A DNA stretch of 64,000 nt from Patiria pectinifera (GCA_029964075.1 CM057135.1:17510863-17574862); one strand, 5' to 3'; positions 26,123-39,013 are shown, counted from the first letter of the stretch. Notes: generated by a model not told the origin, from the sequence alone. Numbers and translations: made by a program.

Positions 26123-28007
26123 GGGGAGTTATGTTCATGTACAATCAATATAACAATTTAGCAAGTGTTTAGAACTTATTTAGAGTCTTCCTGAGCGTCA
26201 TGGGTTCTCAATTCGGCCTCAGAAAGACGTCTCTGCAAGGATCGCTTCGAGGGAGCGCGCTTCAACGATAGCGCCCTCTGTTGACAATTATTTAATTTTT
26301 GCAAAGACAGAGCACCATGGCCGCGCCGCGCCGTACCGCACCGCCGCGATAATAAAATAGAAATGTTCGTGCATTATACAAAGGCAGTTTTATTTTAATA
26401 CTTTTAATTTCAACATAATAGTACAGGGAATGAGTGGAAAAGGAAGTGACAAAAAGAAACAAATGCTAAATCTGAGAGGTATGATTTTAATAAAGTGATG
26501 TTCTTGTCTAGTCTCAGATTTTTAAAATTGTGAACACCTTGTTTCTTCTTGGTATAAAAAATAAAACGCAAAAACCATGTATTGATTGAAACACAGTGGA
26601 TGAACATCGACAGTGGCATTCTCTTGATCGTTTCTCTGGGAAGCGTTAAACTTACCTGTTCGGAAATGGTTTAATCTAGACAAGAAAGGAACTGAACAGC
26701 TCGTCCTCAACGTGTACTCCAAAATCTGCTGTTTTCTTGGGACAAGATCGCACGTGATGATCGCCGTCACAGTATGTACATTTCTTGATGTGACGAAACG
26801 AGCGCACGACTGGGTCTGATTTCAACCAGAGACGATGAAAAACATCAGTCAAATTGTCCTCTTGTGTGGTTTTGCGAGACAGGTGTTCTCGATACCTGCG
26901 GATATTTTTGTTGTTGTTCTCCAGTGCCTCTTCAGACAGTGTTCCCAAGCCGCAGCTCTTGTTGCCTGCAATTAGCTCTGAACTGTGGGCTAGAACCTGG
27001 TGAACGGAGGGGGTAAATTTGAAGCTAGGGAACTGTTCGAGAAACACTCGGCTTGTATCCTTGCAAAGTGAATCAAGCTTATCTGAATTTACAAAGTCTG
27101 AGCACGAGACTAGACGCAGAATAACTGACATGTTTTTGACGATCTGGCCAAATTGTGTCCTGTCTTCACCCCTGTCCGGGACGCAGTTGATCAGAGCTTG
27201 GCGTATGGGAATATCATGGAGCAAACGCTTGCTAATTGGACCTGTCGTCGAGGTTCCGCCTTTCCTACGGGGTCGGGCTCGTCCACTCGTATTCCAGTTC
27301 GTTCGTATACGGAGGCCCTCACGTTGTCTTTAGCCCTTTTGATTTTAGCTTCATTTTGCAGGTTTTCCTTCCAGGTCCTTACACCAGCACTTAAGTGGTA
27401 GATGACCTTTAGAGTCCAATCCATTGTACGAAGAGTAGCATGGAGGATAGGAAAGACCTTAATGTCACATGTTGTTATGGGTTTCTGGGTAAGTCCCCGT
27501 CGTTCAGCATAATCACCAGGTTTTGGCTTAATTTCCCCCTTGTCAAATTAAATTCAAATCTGAAGTGATATGATGCACCAGAGATGTTGATCTCAATTCC
27601 AGTAGTTGACAGAGCTGTTTTTTCTGCTTCAATTGGAGGTATGATTGATTTTAGGAGCTCTCTATCTTCTTTGCCCTTCACGAGGAATAGGGGAACAGCA
27701 GCCTCTGGACTATTGGCTGCGCTTTCCTTCCACACGGTCAATCCTGCAGGTGTTGACAAAATTATGAATTACAAATCAATTAGTGTATTCTTTATAAATG
27801 TACGGTACAGAAAAGTGAAACAAATTTAAACAACTCTACTCGGTTAACTTCAAAATGTTTACTTGAAATAAACAAACATACATGTAGGCCTACATTTAGT
27901 TCAATAGATATAATGAACGTACCTGATGCTTGGGATGACCCCTCTCCAGATGAACTTTCTCCAGATGGACCAGCTTCTTTGATGACTTCCAGCAGTATCC
28001 ACATATA

Positions 28008-28280
28008 TCGTCGGCGTTTTCACGAAGTGGCGAATCCGTCCAAAATCAGGGTTTTTTGCAATTTTGTTTTTTGGGCTATTTTGACATAACTATGTCTCCT
28101 TAACATTTCTGCAAAGTTTTAAGACTGGAAAATGTTTAATTACTTAGTTACGCTAATTGCATAAGTGGCGAATCCGTTGCCCTCTGCATTTTGCGTTTTC
28201 ACGAAGTGGCGAATCCCCGATTCGCCACTTCGTGAAAACGCGCCATGGTCTTCCCGCGTTTTCACGAAGTGGCGAATAAA
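28008..28280. repeat. Left terminal and subterminal repeats of the 11-kb element
   Basis: TTTTCACGAAGTGGCGAAT occurs at about 28,017, 28,195 and 28,258, and inverted at about 28,218-28,240. The copies at 28,195 and 28,218 form a head-to-head palindrome. A partial AAGTGGCGAATCCG lies near 28,163. These look like transposase-binding sites. Confidence 0.9.
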
Positions 28281-28366
28281 CCTTCATCTCAGGGCTGCTT
28301 TATAATATACCATTACGTTGCGCGTGCGGCAACAGCAGTACGTGCTTGACTTCACCTCGTACCAAC

Positions 28367-31300
28367 ATGGCTGCGAGAAACCTGGGGAGAATGTCCGGAG
28401 AAGCAGGTAACAACCAACCCTTAAGTTCTGGCATTTTCCGTCCTATATAACTGTGATTTTTTTATACTGTCTTGATAACCTTTATTTCTTTTCGAAAAAT
28501 GCAAGTTAAAGAGTTACGCAACAGTTAACGTTGCTGTGTCGGTGTGTTTTTCTTGCACGAAATACGTGTCGGAAATACACGCTTTATGTATTACGTGCTG
28601 TGTACATGGTGTAGGGGAGGTACTGCAAATGCCGTGCTCGTACTATCGACGGCGATAGCCCCTAATGCATCGATTGTTACTTAGGCCGATTATGTTAAAA
28701 TATGTTGGACGTCATGAATAAAAGATAGAAGACATTTTGGAAAGAATGTTGCATCCTTTAGCGGTTGTGTTCTTCTATGGAATGGAGAGTCAACATGTTA
28801 CAACATGTACAATACATCACCATGATCACCCCTGGTCAAGAAAATGTTCTCACAAAATTGGAAATGGTTCTCAGATTCTATTCTTTTTAAACATATTTTT
28901 GCATGCTTGACCTTTATTTTATCCTATCTGGCAACATCCTTTCTGGCATATCTGAGTAGAGTAGGCCTACTGTCATGACTGTCAGCAGTCAGTGATACAC
29001 AGACATGACAGATAAGATAAAACAGTCAACTTTTCAACTAGCTTGAGTAGCTCCAGCTTTAAAATAGTCTAATGCTCATCGCTGGAGCTACAGCTACGAT
29101 AAAAACTATGCCTACGTACTGGCCATTTCATTGTGGGTATGAAAATTTGTTTACGTTATCATCTGCAGGGTAATGTAGATTGTAGCTACAGGTGGTCTTC
29201 AACATGTTCAAGCATGTCAAGGATGCAGAAACAAACAAAAAATGTAAGTAAAAATATCATGTTTCTGAGATTCAAGTCTTTTCCAACATATTTTTGCACG
29301 ATTGACCTCTCTCTATGGAGAAGATACATTAACAACAAAAAGGCGTCAGATTGCAACATCCTTCGGAAATGTTATCTTCTGGCATGTCTGAGTACTGTCA
29401 GTGTCACACAGTTAAGATGAAACAGTTTCAACTTTTCAACTAGCTTGAGTAACTCCAGCTAACCCCAACAGTCTTGAATCCTCCAATTTTAATACGATTT
29501 TACATACCCCTAGGGAGTTAGGCTCATTGCTGGATACAACTACATTATAAAAACTATGCGTACGTGCTGGCCATTTCATTAAAGAGTATGACAATTTGTT
29601 TACGTTATCATCTGCAGGGTAATGTAGATTGCAGCCTAACGGGTGGTCTTCAAGAATGCTGAAACAAAAAACGTAAGTTGAAATGGATCATGTTTCTGAG
29701 ATTCAAGTCTTCTCCAACATATTTTTGGATGATTGACCTCTATGGAGAAGATACATTAAGAAAAAAAAGAGGCGTCGGATTGCAACATCCTTCCGAAATT
29801 TTACCCTCTGGCATGTCTGAGTACTGTCAGTGTCACACTGTTAAGATACAACAGTTTCAATTTTTTTTACTACAGCTTGAGTAACTCCAGCTTTAATAGT
29901 CTAATGCTCATTGCTGGAGATACAACTACGATATAAAAATGTGTACGTGCTGTCCATTTGATTGTAAGTGTGAATATTTCTTCATGTTATCATCTGCAGG
30001 GTAATGTAGATTTCTACTTGTGTCTGGTAGCCTAACGCCTGGTCTTCAAAGATGCAGAAACAAAAAACTTAAGTTGAAATGGATCATTAGCCCAAGTCTT
30101 GTCAACCTGCATATTGTGTGTATCAATTTAATTAGTAGGAAATTGGGTACAGCCAATCTATAAATAAATGACAATAGCAGGTGAAAAAGTCTGTGCACTC
30201 CCCTGATGTCACTTGTTTGACATAGTCTTCCCTGACAATTTTTTTTTAGGTCGATTCCAGATCGAGATGTGCTCGTCCAGTGGGAAGATAATTCAAAGAA
30301 TGTTGTAGCTGTGAAGGACTTGTCCTTTTCAACTGGGAAACTCACACAGGGTGCAACGGTTTCCATGAAATGGGAAGGGACAACATGGATGGGACATGTT
30401 TTGGACATCGATGACTGCTCATCATCTGAAGACGATTATGATTCAGACCCTGATGCGGATGTTCCCTTGTCAAAGCTCCTCAAAAAGAAAGGAGGTAGGC
30501 TTTATCTGTTCAGACTGTGCTTTATTTGGCTCTGACTATTGATGTGCATCTGGTCGTGTTAAAGAGGCCAAACCGACCAGAGACATTTATTTCATAAAAC
30601 AGAATCCAAACCAAATCCGAACTGGACTACCTAAAACCGACCCTACCTGACCTGACAACAATTCAAATAAATTGAACCGACCCGGAACCGAACCAACCAG
30701 AAAAAAAAACCGAATAAGTGGCTTCGGCAAATGTGTCCACTTTTTGCGCCTGAACTGTGACCTACTTGTGGGCCTACATAATATGGATTGTTGAAACAGA
30801 CAGCAGACCATTTTTAGTCGCACCGCGCAGTGATTCTTGCACTATAATTTTCGGCTTCGGGTCGGGTTTACACAACATTAGCTCTGACTTGATAAGTAAT
30901 ACAACAGTATAGTTTAAATTTGGCGTACATCTACAGAATGCTTGCAAAATGGGTCAGTGTGGTGCACTTATTAGTGCCCTAGTAATTCATAGGCATTCGG
31001 TTTGATTAACATGAAGTCCATCCTGTGACAATGGCAAGAGCTAGGTGTTGTTCACAATAAGAAGTAATTTTAAGACCTGCACCCGATTTCACTTAACGAT
31101 GCGACGTGTCGCAACTCGAGTTACGGTGTGTAACACATCGCAAATCGCGTTCCTTGACAACGGCTTTAAACATGTCGCAAGTTACGTGTTTAGTGGTCAT
31201 CGCAATACAAGAAGAGTCCTTTTCTTAGCCTGTTTTATGCCTGAAACATCACATAAACAAGATTATAATACCGAGGCAATATGCGTAAAGTTGTAAATAG

Positions 31301-34300
31301 AAAATTAATTGAATAACTATGAAACAACCTGGAATATTGCAGTTTAAATTTCAAAGTAGCTATACAGTCGACTGAGAGCTTGTTTTCCTTAAAAGTTGCA
31401 TCACACGGCCGCCATTTTATTTGACGTTTTTAACAATTTTTGGGCGGAGATCCGCCAACTCTTTGTTGAATATCAGACGACTATTTACTGTACGCTGACT
31501 AAAGACATAAAACAGTCACCGAGTTGTGCTATAATACACCTATGACGTGTCGCACTTAACGACGTGTTTTGTGAAATGGATTGCAGGACGCGTCGCAGCT
31601 GCGACGCATCATAGAGATACGACGTGTCGCAGCGCTGCAATGCATCCTAAGTTACAAAGAGTTTGATGAAATCGGGTGCAACACACACACAAAAATACTT
31701 TAAAAATCAGTCACTCTTTTTAAGCTGAATTTTCTACATTATTTAAATTTGAGCCTTTACTGCTGTTAACTGATATTTTTTCCCCGCGAAAACATGCTCA
31801 TTAACACATTTATGTTTTCTTCTTTCATTTTATCTTCAGTTGACGATTCACATTCCACTAAGGACCTGACACCAGCTTCCTGTGATAACTTCTTCTGCAA
31901 TCAAGAAGTATTTGCAGCATGCAATAAGTGCTTGTGTTTTTTGTGCTTTGACCATTTTGAAACAAATGACAGATGCACGTCGCATAATGTTCATCTTTGT
32001 GCTTATAATGTGAATGAACAGTTTGCAATTGAAGGTCAAACTGAAGTAGATCACGATCACACAAGGCCGTTGTGTGTTTGCGTACCCAACTCTGTTGCTG
32101 AAGTTCCAATACCAGACATATCTGAGACACAAATTCTAAGGACCAATAACAAACCTTCATCTCAACTCATGCCATCAGTTGGGTCCTTGCCAACTTTCAG
32201 TAGCTGCAGTGAAGCTGCATTACCTACATCTATGTCTGTTGGTTCGTCACCTTCACTTTCAGATGCTGTGAAGGCTCAGATAGTTTCGGCTTGTCTCAGT
32301 GCACTCCAAAGCACCAGGGAGAGATTTGTGTCATCTTTGCCTGTTTCTAGTGCTGTTGATGATGTACATTCATGTTCAAGCATTCTTGATCCTGTAGAGA
32401 TATCTAGATGTGAACTGTTCCCAGTTGGGAGTCATCTTACTCCGACTGTGCCAACTGAGGGGTCCTTGCCATCAGTTGGGTCCTTGCCAACTTTCAGTAG
32501 CTGCAGTGAAGCTGCATTACCTACACCTAAGTCTGTTGGTTCGTCACCTTCACTTTCAGATGCTGTGGATGCTCAGACAGTTTCGGCTTGTCTCAGTGCA
32601 CTTCAAAGCACAAGGGAGAGATTTGTGTCATCTCTGCCTGTTTCTAGTGCTGTTGATGATGTACGTTCATGTTCAAGCATCCTAGATCCTGTAGAGTTAT
32701 CTAGAAGTGAAATGTTCCCAGTTGGGAGTCATCTTACTCCGACAGTGCCAACTGAGGGGTCCTTGCCATCAGTTGGGTCCTTGCCAACTTTCAGTAGTTG
32801 CCGTGAAGCTGCATTACCTACATCTAAGTCTGTTGGTTCGTCACCTTCACTTGCAGATGCTGTGGTTGCTCAGACAGTTCCGGCTTGTCTCAGTGCACTT
32901 CAAAGCACCAGGGAGAGATTTGTGTCATCTTTGCCTGTTTCTAGTGCTGTTGATGATGTACGTTCATGTTCAAGCATTCTTGATCCTGTAGAGTTATCTA
33001 GAAGTGAAATGTTCCCAGTTGGGAGTCATCTTACTCCGACAGTGCCAACTGAGGGGTCCTTGCCATCAGTTGGGTCCTTGCCAACTTTCAGTAGCTGCAG
33101 TGAAGCTGCATTACCTACATCTATGTCTGTTGGTTCGTCACCTTCACTTTCAGATGCTGTGGATGCTCAGACAGTTTCGGCTTGTCTCAGTGCACTTCAA
33201 AGCACCAGGGAGAGATTTGTGTCATCTTTGCCTGTTTCTAGTGCTGTTGATGATGTACGTTCATGTTCAAGCATTCTTGATCCTGTAGAGTTATCTAGAA
33301 GTGAAATGTTCCCAGTTGGGAGTCATCTTACTCCGACAGTGCCAACTGAGGGGTCCTTGCCATCAGTTGGGTCCTTGCCAACTTTCAGTAGCTGCAGTGA
33401 AGCTGCATTACCTACATCTATGTCTGTTGGTTCGTCACCTTCACTTTCAGATGCTGTGGATGCTCGGACAGTTTCGGCTTGTCTCAGTGCACTTCAAAGC
33501 ACCAGGGAGAGATCTGTGTCTTCTTTGCCTGTTTCTAGTGCTCAGCAGCCGAGACCAGATGACTTTCATGTGGATGGGGAGCCAAGGGTTTTTGATCCAC
33601 TTCCAGCAAAACAAAAAAGGAGTCGGAATTCATTGGTGAAAAAGCAAAGGAACAGGGGCCTTGCTTACAGCTCTGAAAAAACGGACAAAGAGATGCCAGC
33701 AAGGAGAAATAGCTCAATAGAGACACCTTGCATAGCCTGCAAGGCAAGAAATCTAGGATGTTGCAAGATAACACAGGATGAACGCAAGTTTCTCCGAAAT
33801 ACCTTCTATGATCTTGGAGATTTGCAGCTCCAGAGAGAATGGTTGAATCGTCATATACAAGTAAGGCCTCTTACTAAAAGAGATGGCAGGAAGAGACTTA
33901 CACGTACATATTTTCTTCCTTGCGGCAATGATGGTTTTCATAAGAGGGTTGTTTGTCGCCTGATGTTTCTGAGGACTCTGGGTATTTCAGAACGGCAAGT
34001 ACGAACAGTAGTGGAGAAACAAAGTCCGTTTGGTACCTTTGATGGGGAGAAGAGGGGCGGTAGACAGAAACCGGAGAAAGATGAACAACTGAGGGCTGAG
34101 GTAAAACAGCACATAAATCTCTTTCCTCGGATGGAATCACATTATTGCAGGGCAAACAGTAAAGCTCAGTATCTTTCCTCTGATCTAAACTACCAAACAA
34201 TGCATAATATGTACAAACAGACCCATCCAAGTGGTGCATCATTGTCGCTGTACAAGTCCGTCTTTAAGGCAATGAATTTAAAATTCCACCAACCCAAGAA

Positions 34301-35318
34301 AGATCTGTGTGGTTTGTGCGATTCGTATCGCCGTGGAACCATGGAACAGAAAGAAAAGCTGAGAGAAGACTACAACAGGCATCACTCAGAAAAAGAGAAG
34401 GTGAGGGAATGTAAGAACATAGCAAAACAGAGAGCAGTAGGTGATACTAAGTTTTGTGCTGCAGTATTCGACCTACAGCAGGTCATTTACCTTCCAAAAT
34501 CCACAAGATCTGAGCTGTTTTATAAACGGCGTCTAGCTTGTTTTAACTTCACATTGTATGATCTTGGAAGCAAGGAGGGCTTTTGTTTTCTTTCGCATGA
34601 AGGACAGACCAAGCGAGGCGCATCTGAAATTGCTTCGCACATTCATCGGTTTCTACAGTTTGCAGATGACAGAGGAGTGAAAGAGGTGAGCTTGTTCAGT
34701 GATGGATGTGTCGGGCAGAATGAAAACTCAATTTTGCCCGCAATGATGTTGTACTTTGTAGGAATCTCAAAGTCTGTAGAGGACATAACTTTGTCCTTTT
34801 TTGAGACCAACCACGGTCAGTCAGAAGGCGACTCAATGCACAGTTGCATTGAGCATGCAGTCAAGCAAGTAAGCGAAATAGTAGTACCATCTCAACTTCT
34901 AACCATATGCAAAATGGCAAGGAAGTCTCCTAGTCCATATCACACCACTCCAGTCAAGTCTTCCGACATTGTAAACTGGAAGTTATACAGCCAACAGAGG
35001 GGAATGCTTCGAGTTAGATCATCAGAAGATGGGAAGAATATCGACTGGACAAAATTCATGGTAATTAAGCTGAAGAAGTCCAAGCCGGATGAAGTGCGAT
35101 TCAAATATTCCCATGCAGATCCAGAGTTTTCTGTTTTGAGAGTTGGTAGCACACGCCGCAGTGGGGATGAAGCAGTTGAACCAAGTGTGCTGTACCACCT
35201 GGGACCTCCAAAAATCCCACAGGCAAAATATGATGACCTGCATAGTTTATGCACAGGGAGAACGCCTGTAGTAAGCCATCCCGATTACCAATCTTTCTTC
35301 TCTAATCTGCCACACTAA
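28367..35318 (+). CDS. DUF7869-like putative transposase, three exons, about 1,250 aa, intact
   Basis: Exons 28,367-28,406, 30,261-30,494 and 31,840-35,318 join in phase (1/2 and 1/2 splits) to 3,753 nt. The start is ATGGCTGCG after ACCAAC. Domains: residues about 15-65 form a Tudor-like small beta module (VLVQWEDNSKNVVAV, VSMKWEGTTWMGHVLDIDD), then an acidic patch. At about 100-145 is a B-box-like Cys/His cluster (CDNFFC, CNKCLCFLC, DHF). At about 200-660 lie 4.6 copies of a Ser-rich 99-aa repeat. A basic linker is followed by zinc-type CIACKARNLGCC and LCGLCDSY. The C-terminal RNase H-like core has AAVFDLQQV (Asp about 969), LFSDGCVGQNEN (Asp about 1046) and NHGQSEGDSMHS (Glu about 1087). 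That D-D-E spacing is what a cut-and-paste transposase would show. DUF7869 is the domain name I recall for this core; catalytic activity is inferred. Lying between matching TIRs, it is probably the element's own transposase. The alternative acceptor at 30,250 does not keep phase with exon 1. Confidence 0.85.
28860..30065. repeat. Three tandem copies of an about 420-bp unit in intron 1
   Basis: Markers recurring in order are GCTTGAGTA(G/A)CTCCAGCT (29,041; 29,441; 29,875), ATCATCTGCAGGGTAATGTAG (29,158; 29,607; 29,990) and AAAAA(C/T)(G/T)TAAGT (29,240; 29,668; 30,064). Copies are clearly diverged. Each has an acceptor-like CTGCAG. The first two keep a donor-like GTAAGT about 80 bp later, framing an exon-like block. 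I could not fit any of these blocks into the reading frame of the flanking exons. Confidence 0.85.
31078..31681. mobile_element. MITE-like insertion in intron 2
   Basis: The left end TGCACCCGATTTCA (31,079-31,092) is mirrored by TGAAATCGGGTGCA (about 31,667-31,680). The interior has GCGACGTGTCGCA-type motifs near both ends (31,101; 31,545; 31,621). About 600 bp, no coding. It must be removed by splicing with intron 2. Confidence 0.75.
32171..33541 (+). repeat. In-frame 297-bp coding repeat, 4.6 copies
   Basis: GCCATCAGTTGGGTCCTTGC recurs at 32,171, 32,468, 32,765, 33,062 and 33,359, exactly 297 bp (99 codons) apart. Copies differ at only a few positions. Each unit encodes a Ser/Pro-rich, probably disordered segment with SVGSLPTFSSC, ACLSALQSTRERFVSSLPVS and SCSSILDP. 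The last unit stops after LPVSSA. High identity implies recent unequal exchange or gene conversion. Confidence 0.97.
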
Positions 35319-37204
35319 ATTGTACAATATTTTGTACAGTTGTTCAAATGGTATCTTAATTTTCATCTTTAACATGGTTGACTATAGCTCTAAAATCTCT
35401 TATTTGTAAAGGTTTTAGTACTTCACAATACCACTTTCAAAAGACGTTTTTATGTATACTTTTCCTCAGCAAACGCTCCTACTATTTCATCAGTCACAAA
35501 CAGTCAACATTTCATCCTTTTCCCGTGCTATACTTTTAACACAGGCTAGTCATCAACAGTCAGATCAAATTAACAGCAACACTTTGACTAATCAAATCGA
35601 GTCAATAGACAAAAGCAAGCAACTGGCAAGCACAGCTGTCTTATCGATATGCATCTGTTAAGGAGAATACATGAGAAAGTATGGATTTGTAATTTAAGAA
35701 TTGACGAGGCACGAAGCGCCGAGTGAATATGTAAATTAAGAATCCACACTTGCGAGTGTTTTCTTTGACTTAAACCATTGCGTCAAAATAAGTATTGTAC
35801 AGTCCAGTGAGTGGAGATGAAAAGACTTGCATACCTCAAGTCGAGTCATGGTAATTACAAGTGAATTACAAGGGAGCTTTTCGAGGTTCTTAATGTCAAT
35901 CAAGCATTGTGGCATGTTTAGCATGTATATCGCCACACCAGTACAACCAAGTCATTTTGTGTGTAGGTTCCTTATGTCAACATGGACAGTTCAGACGAAG
36001 ATTTTTTTCTGACTCAAAAGTAGTTTTTGCAGTGACGGTGGAGAATCTGACAGTGAAGATGCATTGGTGATTTTCGGAAGGAAAGTTTTCATGCAGACGG
36101 TCATATTAATGCTCATTATGTAGAACAATTGTCTGACATGTTCAAAGTGTGGATTCGTAATTCTGAATCCACACTTTTAACAATAGCATGACATCATAGC
36201 ATTGGTTTAAGTACTAATGACGTCACACTTTGTTTACATGTGCACTTTTCTATGGAGCCAGTGGGGGCCCAGGGTCAGCAGGGCACCACAGGAAAGTACA
36301 AACAAAAACAAAGTGTGATGTCTTTAGTACAGAGGGTTATTGCCAACAGTCAATACATAGCTGTCGGCCAATCGATCCTGCTTTATACCATCGAATATAC
36401 TAATTAAGGTAGGCTGGGAGCTCTTAATTGTTAAAACGAGTCGTCTGACTGAAAGGACAACTTTCACTGAATGGCATCTTGTCTGGCAAGCTTGATCCAG
36501 GTTCATATTATTGTGAGCCTGCAATTTGTAAATTGTACCATGTAACGTTGTAATGTTCGATGTTTATAATTTATGTTTTACATTTGCCAGGTGGCCAGTT
36601 GTCACTAGCTTATTATCAGTTCAGGTTTTGAATTGACTGAAGAGTTTTAAGGAGGTTTCAAACAAATTCCTTTTTAAAATTTCAAAAAAAAGTTGTAGCC
36701 CTCATGATGTTGCACATTTTGTACTCGTATTAAAACTAGGATCATAATTGGTCAAGATTTTTTTCGTTCTTGAATTTGACAGAGATGAAATTTATCATAT
36801 TTCCTTGCCTCCTTGCACAAGTCTTATATTGTCATCTTATATTAAATTCCAACATGCAAAATATTATGTTATGCAGTGCATATTATGTTAAATGGAGTAT
36901 ATTTTAGTACATCTACCTCAAAAACAGTGTCAGGGGAAAAAACCAATGCTCACCCTTGTCTACTTTCAGAGCAGTTTACATTATTTTATACATTGCCCCG
37001 ATTATTGCTGAGTGTATGTCAAGTAGATTTTAATTACAGATTATATTTATTTCAATCAAAATTTGAACCGAGGTTGGAAAATCATTTTAATGAATTTAGT
37101 AACATAGACGTCGGATTATACCCGATTTTTATTAAAGGGAAGATACCACATTTGCAAACATCAAAAAAATAAAACTACCAAATTATTTTGAAATACTTTG
37201 CTGG
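35319..37204. other. 3' flank inside the 11-kb element, no gene
   Basis: AT-rich. Holds partial repeats of GAATCCACACTT near 35,740 and 36,165 (the latter beside its inverse AAGTGTGGATTC at 36,145). No supported exon, RNA gene or polyadenylation signal was singled out. Confidence 0.5.
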
Positions 37205-37660
37205 ACTGTTAGTGAATGACAGTCTAAAGCATCCTGTAAAATCATGGCACCTGGTGTACTGTCATTTTCAAGAAAAGTGGTATTTTCGTATCAATTTCCA
37301 ATGCTGGTCGGCCAACCAGCGTTGGAAATAACCTGGCTTTTTTCATATACTGGCCCTAATTGACCATATTTAGTTAGTCTGCATGTGTTTGCAATCGCTT
37401 ACATACCTATGAAACGGTACAGGCCAGCTAGACTGGTTCCCAGACCTTACAATTCCCCAATGTTTATTAATTGCTCCGTTTCATCTTCAACGGAGTCAGG
37501 AAACTAGACTACAGGAAAATGATTGTTTTCTTTGTTTTTATAGCATGTACGAACCAAAAACAAAAAAGCAGTGTAACAATATTTGCTAAATATTACCAAC
37601 CCCCAAATTAAATCCACTTCTGCAAATTTAAGCAAAGGCAAATAATGCATATTACCTTTA
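37205..37660 (+). repeat. Dispersed repeat, copy 2 (copy 1 at 1-480)
   Basis: Collinear with 1-480, with moderate divergence and small indels. Shared blocks include ATGGCACCTGGTGT, CAGGCCAGCTAGACTGGTTC, GGAGTCAGG and AGTGTAACAATATTTG. It lies inside the 11-kb element, so it either inserted there or is a captured piece. Confidence 0.75.
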
Positions 37661-37664
37661 AGGT

Positions 37665-38075
37665 TGTGTACTTGAACTGTTTAATAAACTTTTTTAACAA
37701 TGAACTCTTTAAACAATGAACATTTTAACACAGAGATAATATAACAAATATTCGATTGAGATTGATAAAGGCTTTGTTGTACTCATTTGTTTTGTAGATA
37801 ATTGTACAATACGCTCAATGAAATTTGCAATACTTACACCTGATTTATTAAAAGAAAACGAGAATAATTTAATTTTCATTAAGGCTCTGTAATTGAACTG
37901 TTTAATAATTTTGTTTAACCATGAACTCTATAAACAATGAACATTGTAACAGAGATAATATAACAAATATTCGATTGAGATTGCTAAAGGCTTTGTAATA
38001 CCCATTTGTTAAGTAGATAATACGCTCAATGAAATATGCAATACTTGATTTATAAAAAGCGAACGAGAATTTAAA
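37665..38075. repeat. About 210-bp tandem duplication
   Basis: GAACTGTTTAATAA, AACAATGAACAT, AGATAATATAACAAATATTC, GATTGAGATTG(A/C)TAAAGGC and ATACGCTCAATGAAAT occur in the same order in 37,674-37,880 and 37,893-38,070. Confidence 0.85.
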
Positions 38076-38574
38076 GTGCAGGGTTGTTTTTTTTTACAGT
38101 AGATCTTGTTTTTCTGAATCTCTTGTTGAGAGATTACTGTTTTAAAAAGGAAGCGAATTCTTGTTAATTCCTGAATTAAAAAAAAAATAAGATGATGGCA
38201 TTCTAATAAATCCGAAATTCTCCATCAATATCACCTTGTTATCTGTGTGTGTGTGTTTTAGATGCACTGGAGTACATTGTTGTAATAAGCATTCATTTTT
38301 GATTAACGCACCGCCAGCATTAATTTGGTTGAAGTAATATCATTTCTGCAGTGGGCCCGTAATAATGAACAATAATCTGTAGCTCCCGGAAGACTGCCTT
38401 TTTCAAAAAAGCAATTGTGACTAAAGCATACCCACATACCATCCGCAGCCCGCGGTACCCACTCCACTCCACCCGGCCACACCCCGTGTACAAAATCTCC
38501 CCCCCCCCCTCCTCCCCCTCTCCTCCCCCAAAAAAAGAGTCAATGAAATCAGTGCCTCGCACGTTATTAGGCTG

Positions 38575-38822
38575 ATAATTTTGGCGAATCTATTGACCTC
38601 GGCGTTTTGCGTTTTCACGAAGTGGCGAATCAACGCGCTGTGTGTGGCGAATGTGTTCAGGTCTGCATTTTGCGTTTTCACGAAGTGGCGAATCCGCGCG
38701 CTGTGTGTGGCGAATCATTGACCTCTGCGTTTTGCGTTTTCACGAAGTGGCGAATCGTGCGCTGTGTGTGGCGAATCCGATGAGGTCTGAATTTTGCGTT
38801 TTCACGAAGTGGCGAATCCTTT
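38575..38822. repeat. Right subterminal array, four direct copies
   Basis: GTTTTCACGAAGTGGCGAAT starts at 38,611, 38,674, 38,736 and 38,800, a period of 62-64 bp. Between copies sits GCGCTGTGTGTGGCGAAT, so GGCGAAT recurs about every 30 bp. The array ends 190 bp before the right TIR. Confidence 0.95.
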
Positions 38823-39013
38823 TCTTAATGAACAGCTCTTTAATTACACATCCAAGGGTAGAAATGTGTATATAGTCATGTTATTTAACTAATGAGCTAT
38901 CGTATCAATGGAAAATATTTTGAAATTTGTATTAAAAGTGGGGCGAAATGACAGTTTCAAAAAGTGACCAACTTCAAAGTGGTTTTTCTCAAAACCCAGT
39001 GTGCGTGCTGCGT

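Noticed and set aside
32410-33639. Plus-strand frames of about 94 codons repeating every 297 bp
   Set aside because: They are out-of-frame shadows of the coding repeat in the DUF7869 gene.
38611-38822. CRISPR-like array
   Set aside because: A 20-bp repeat with regular spacers superficially fits, but the spacers are related to each other. The motif is the TIR core of the surrounding element in a eukaryotic genome.
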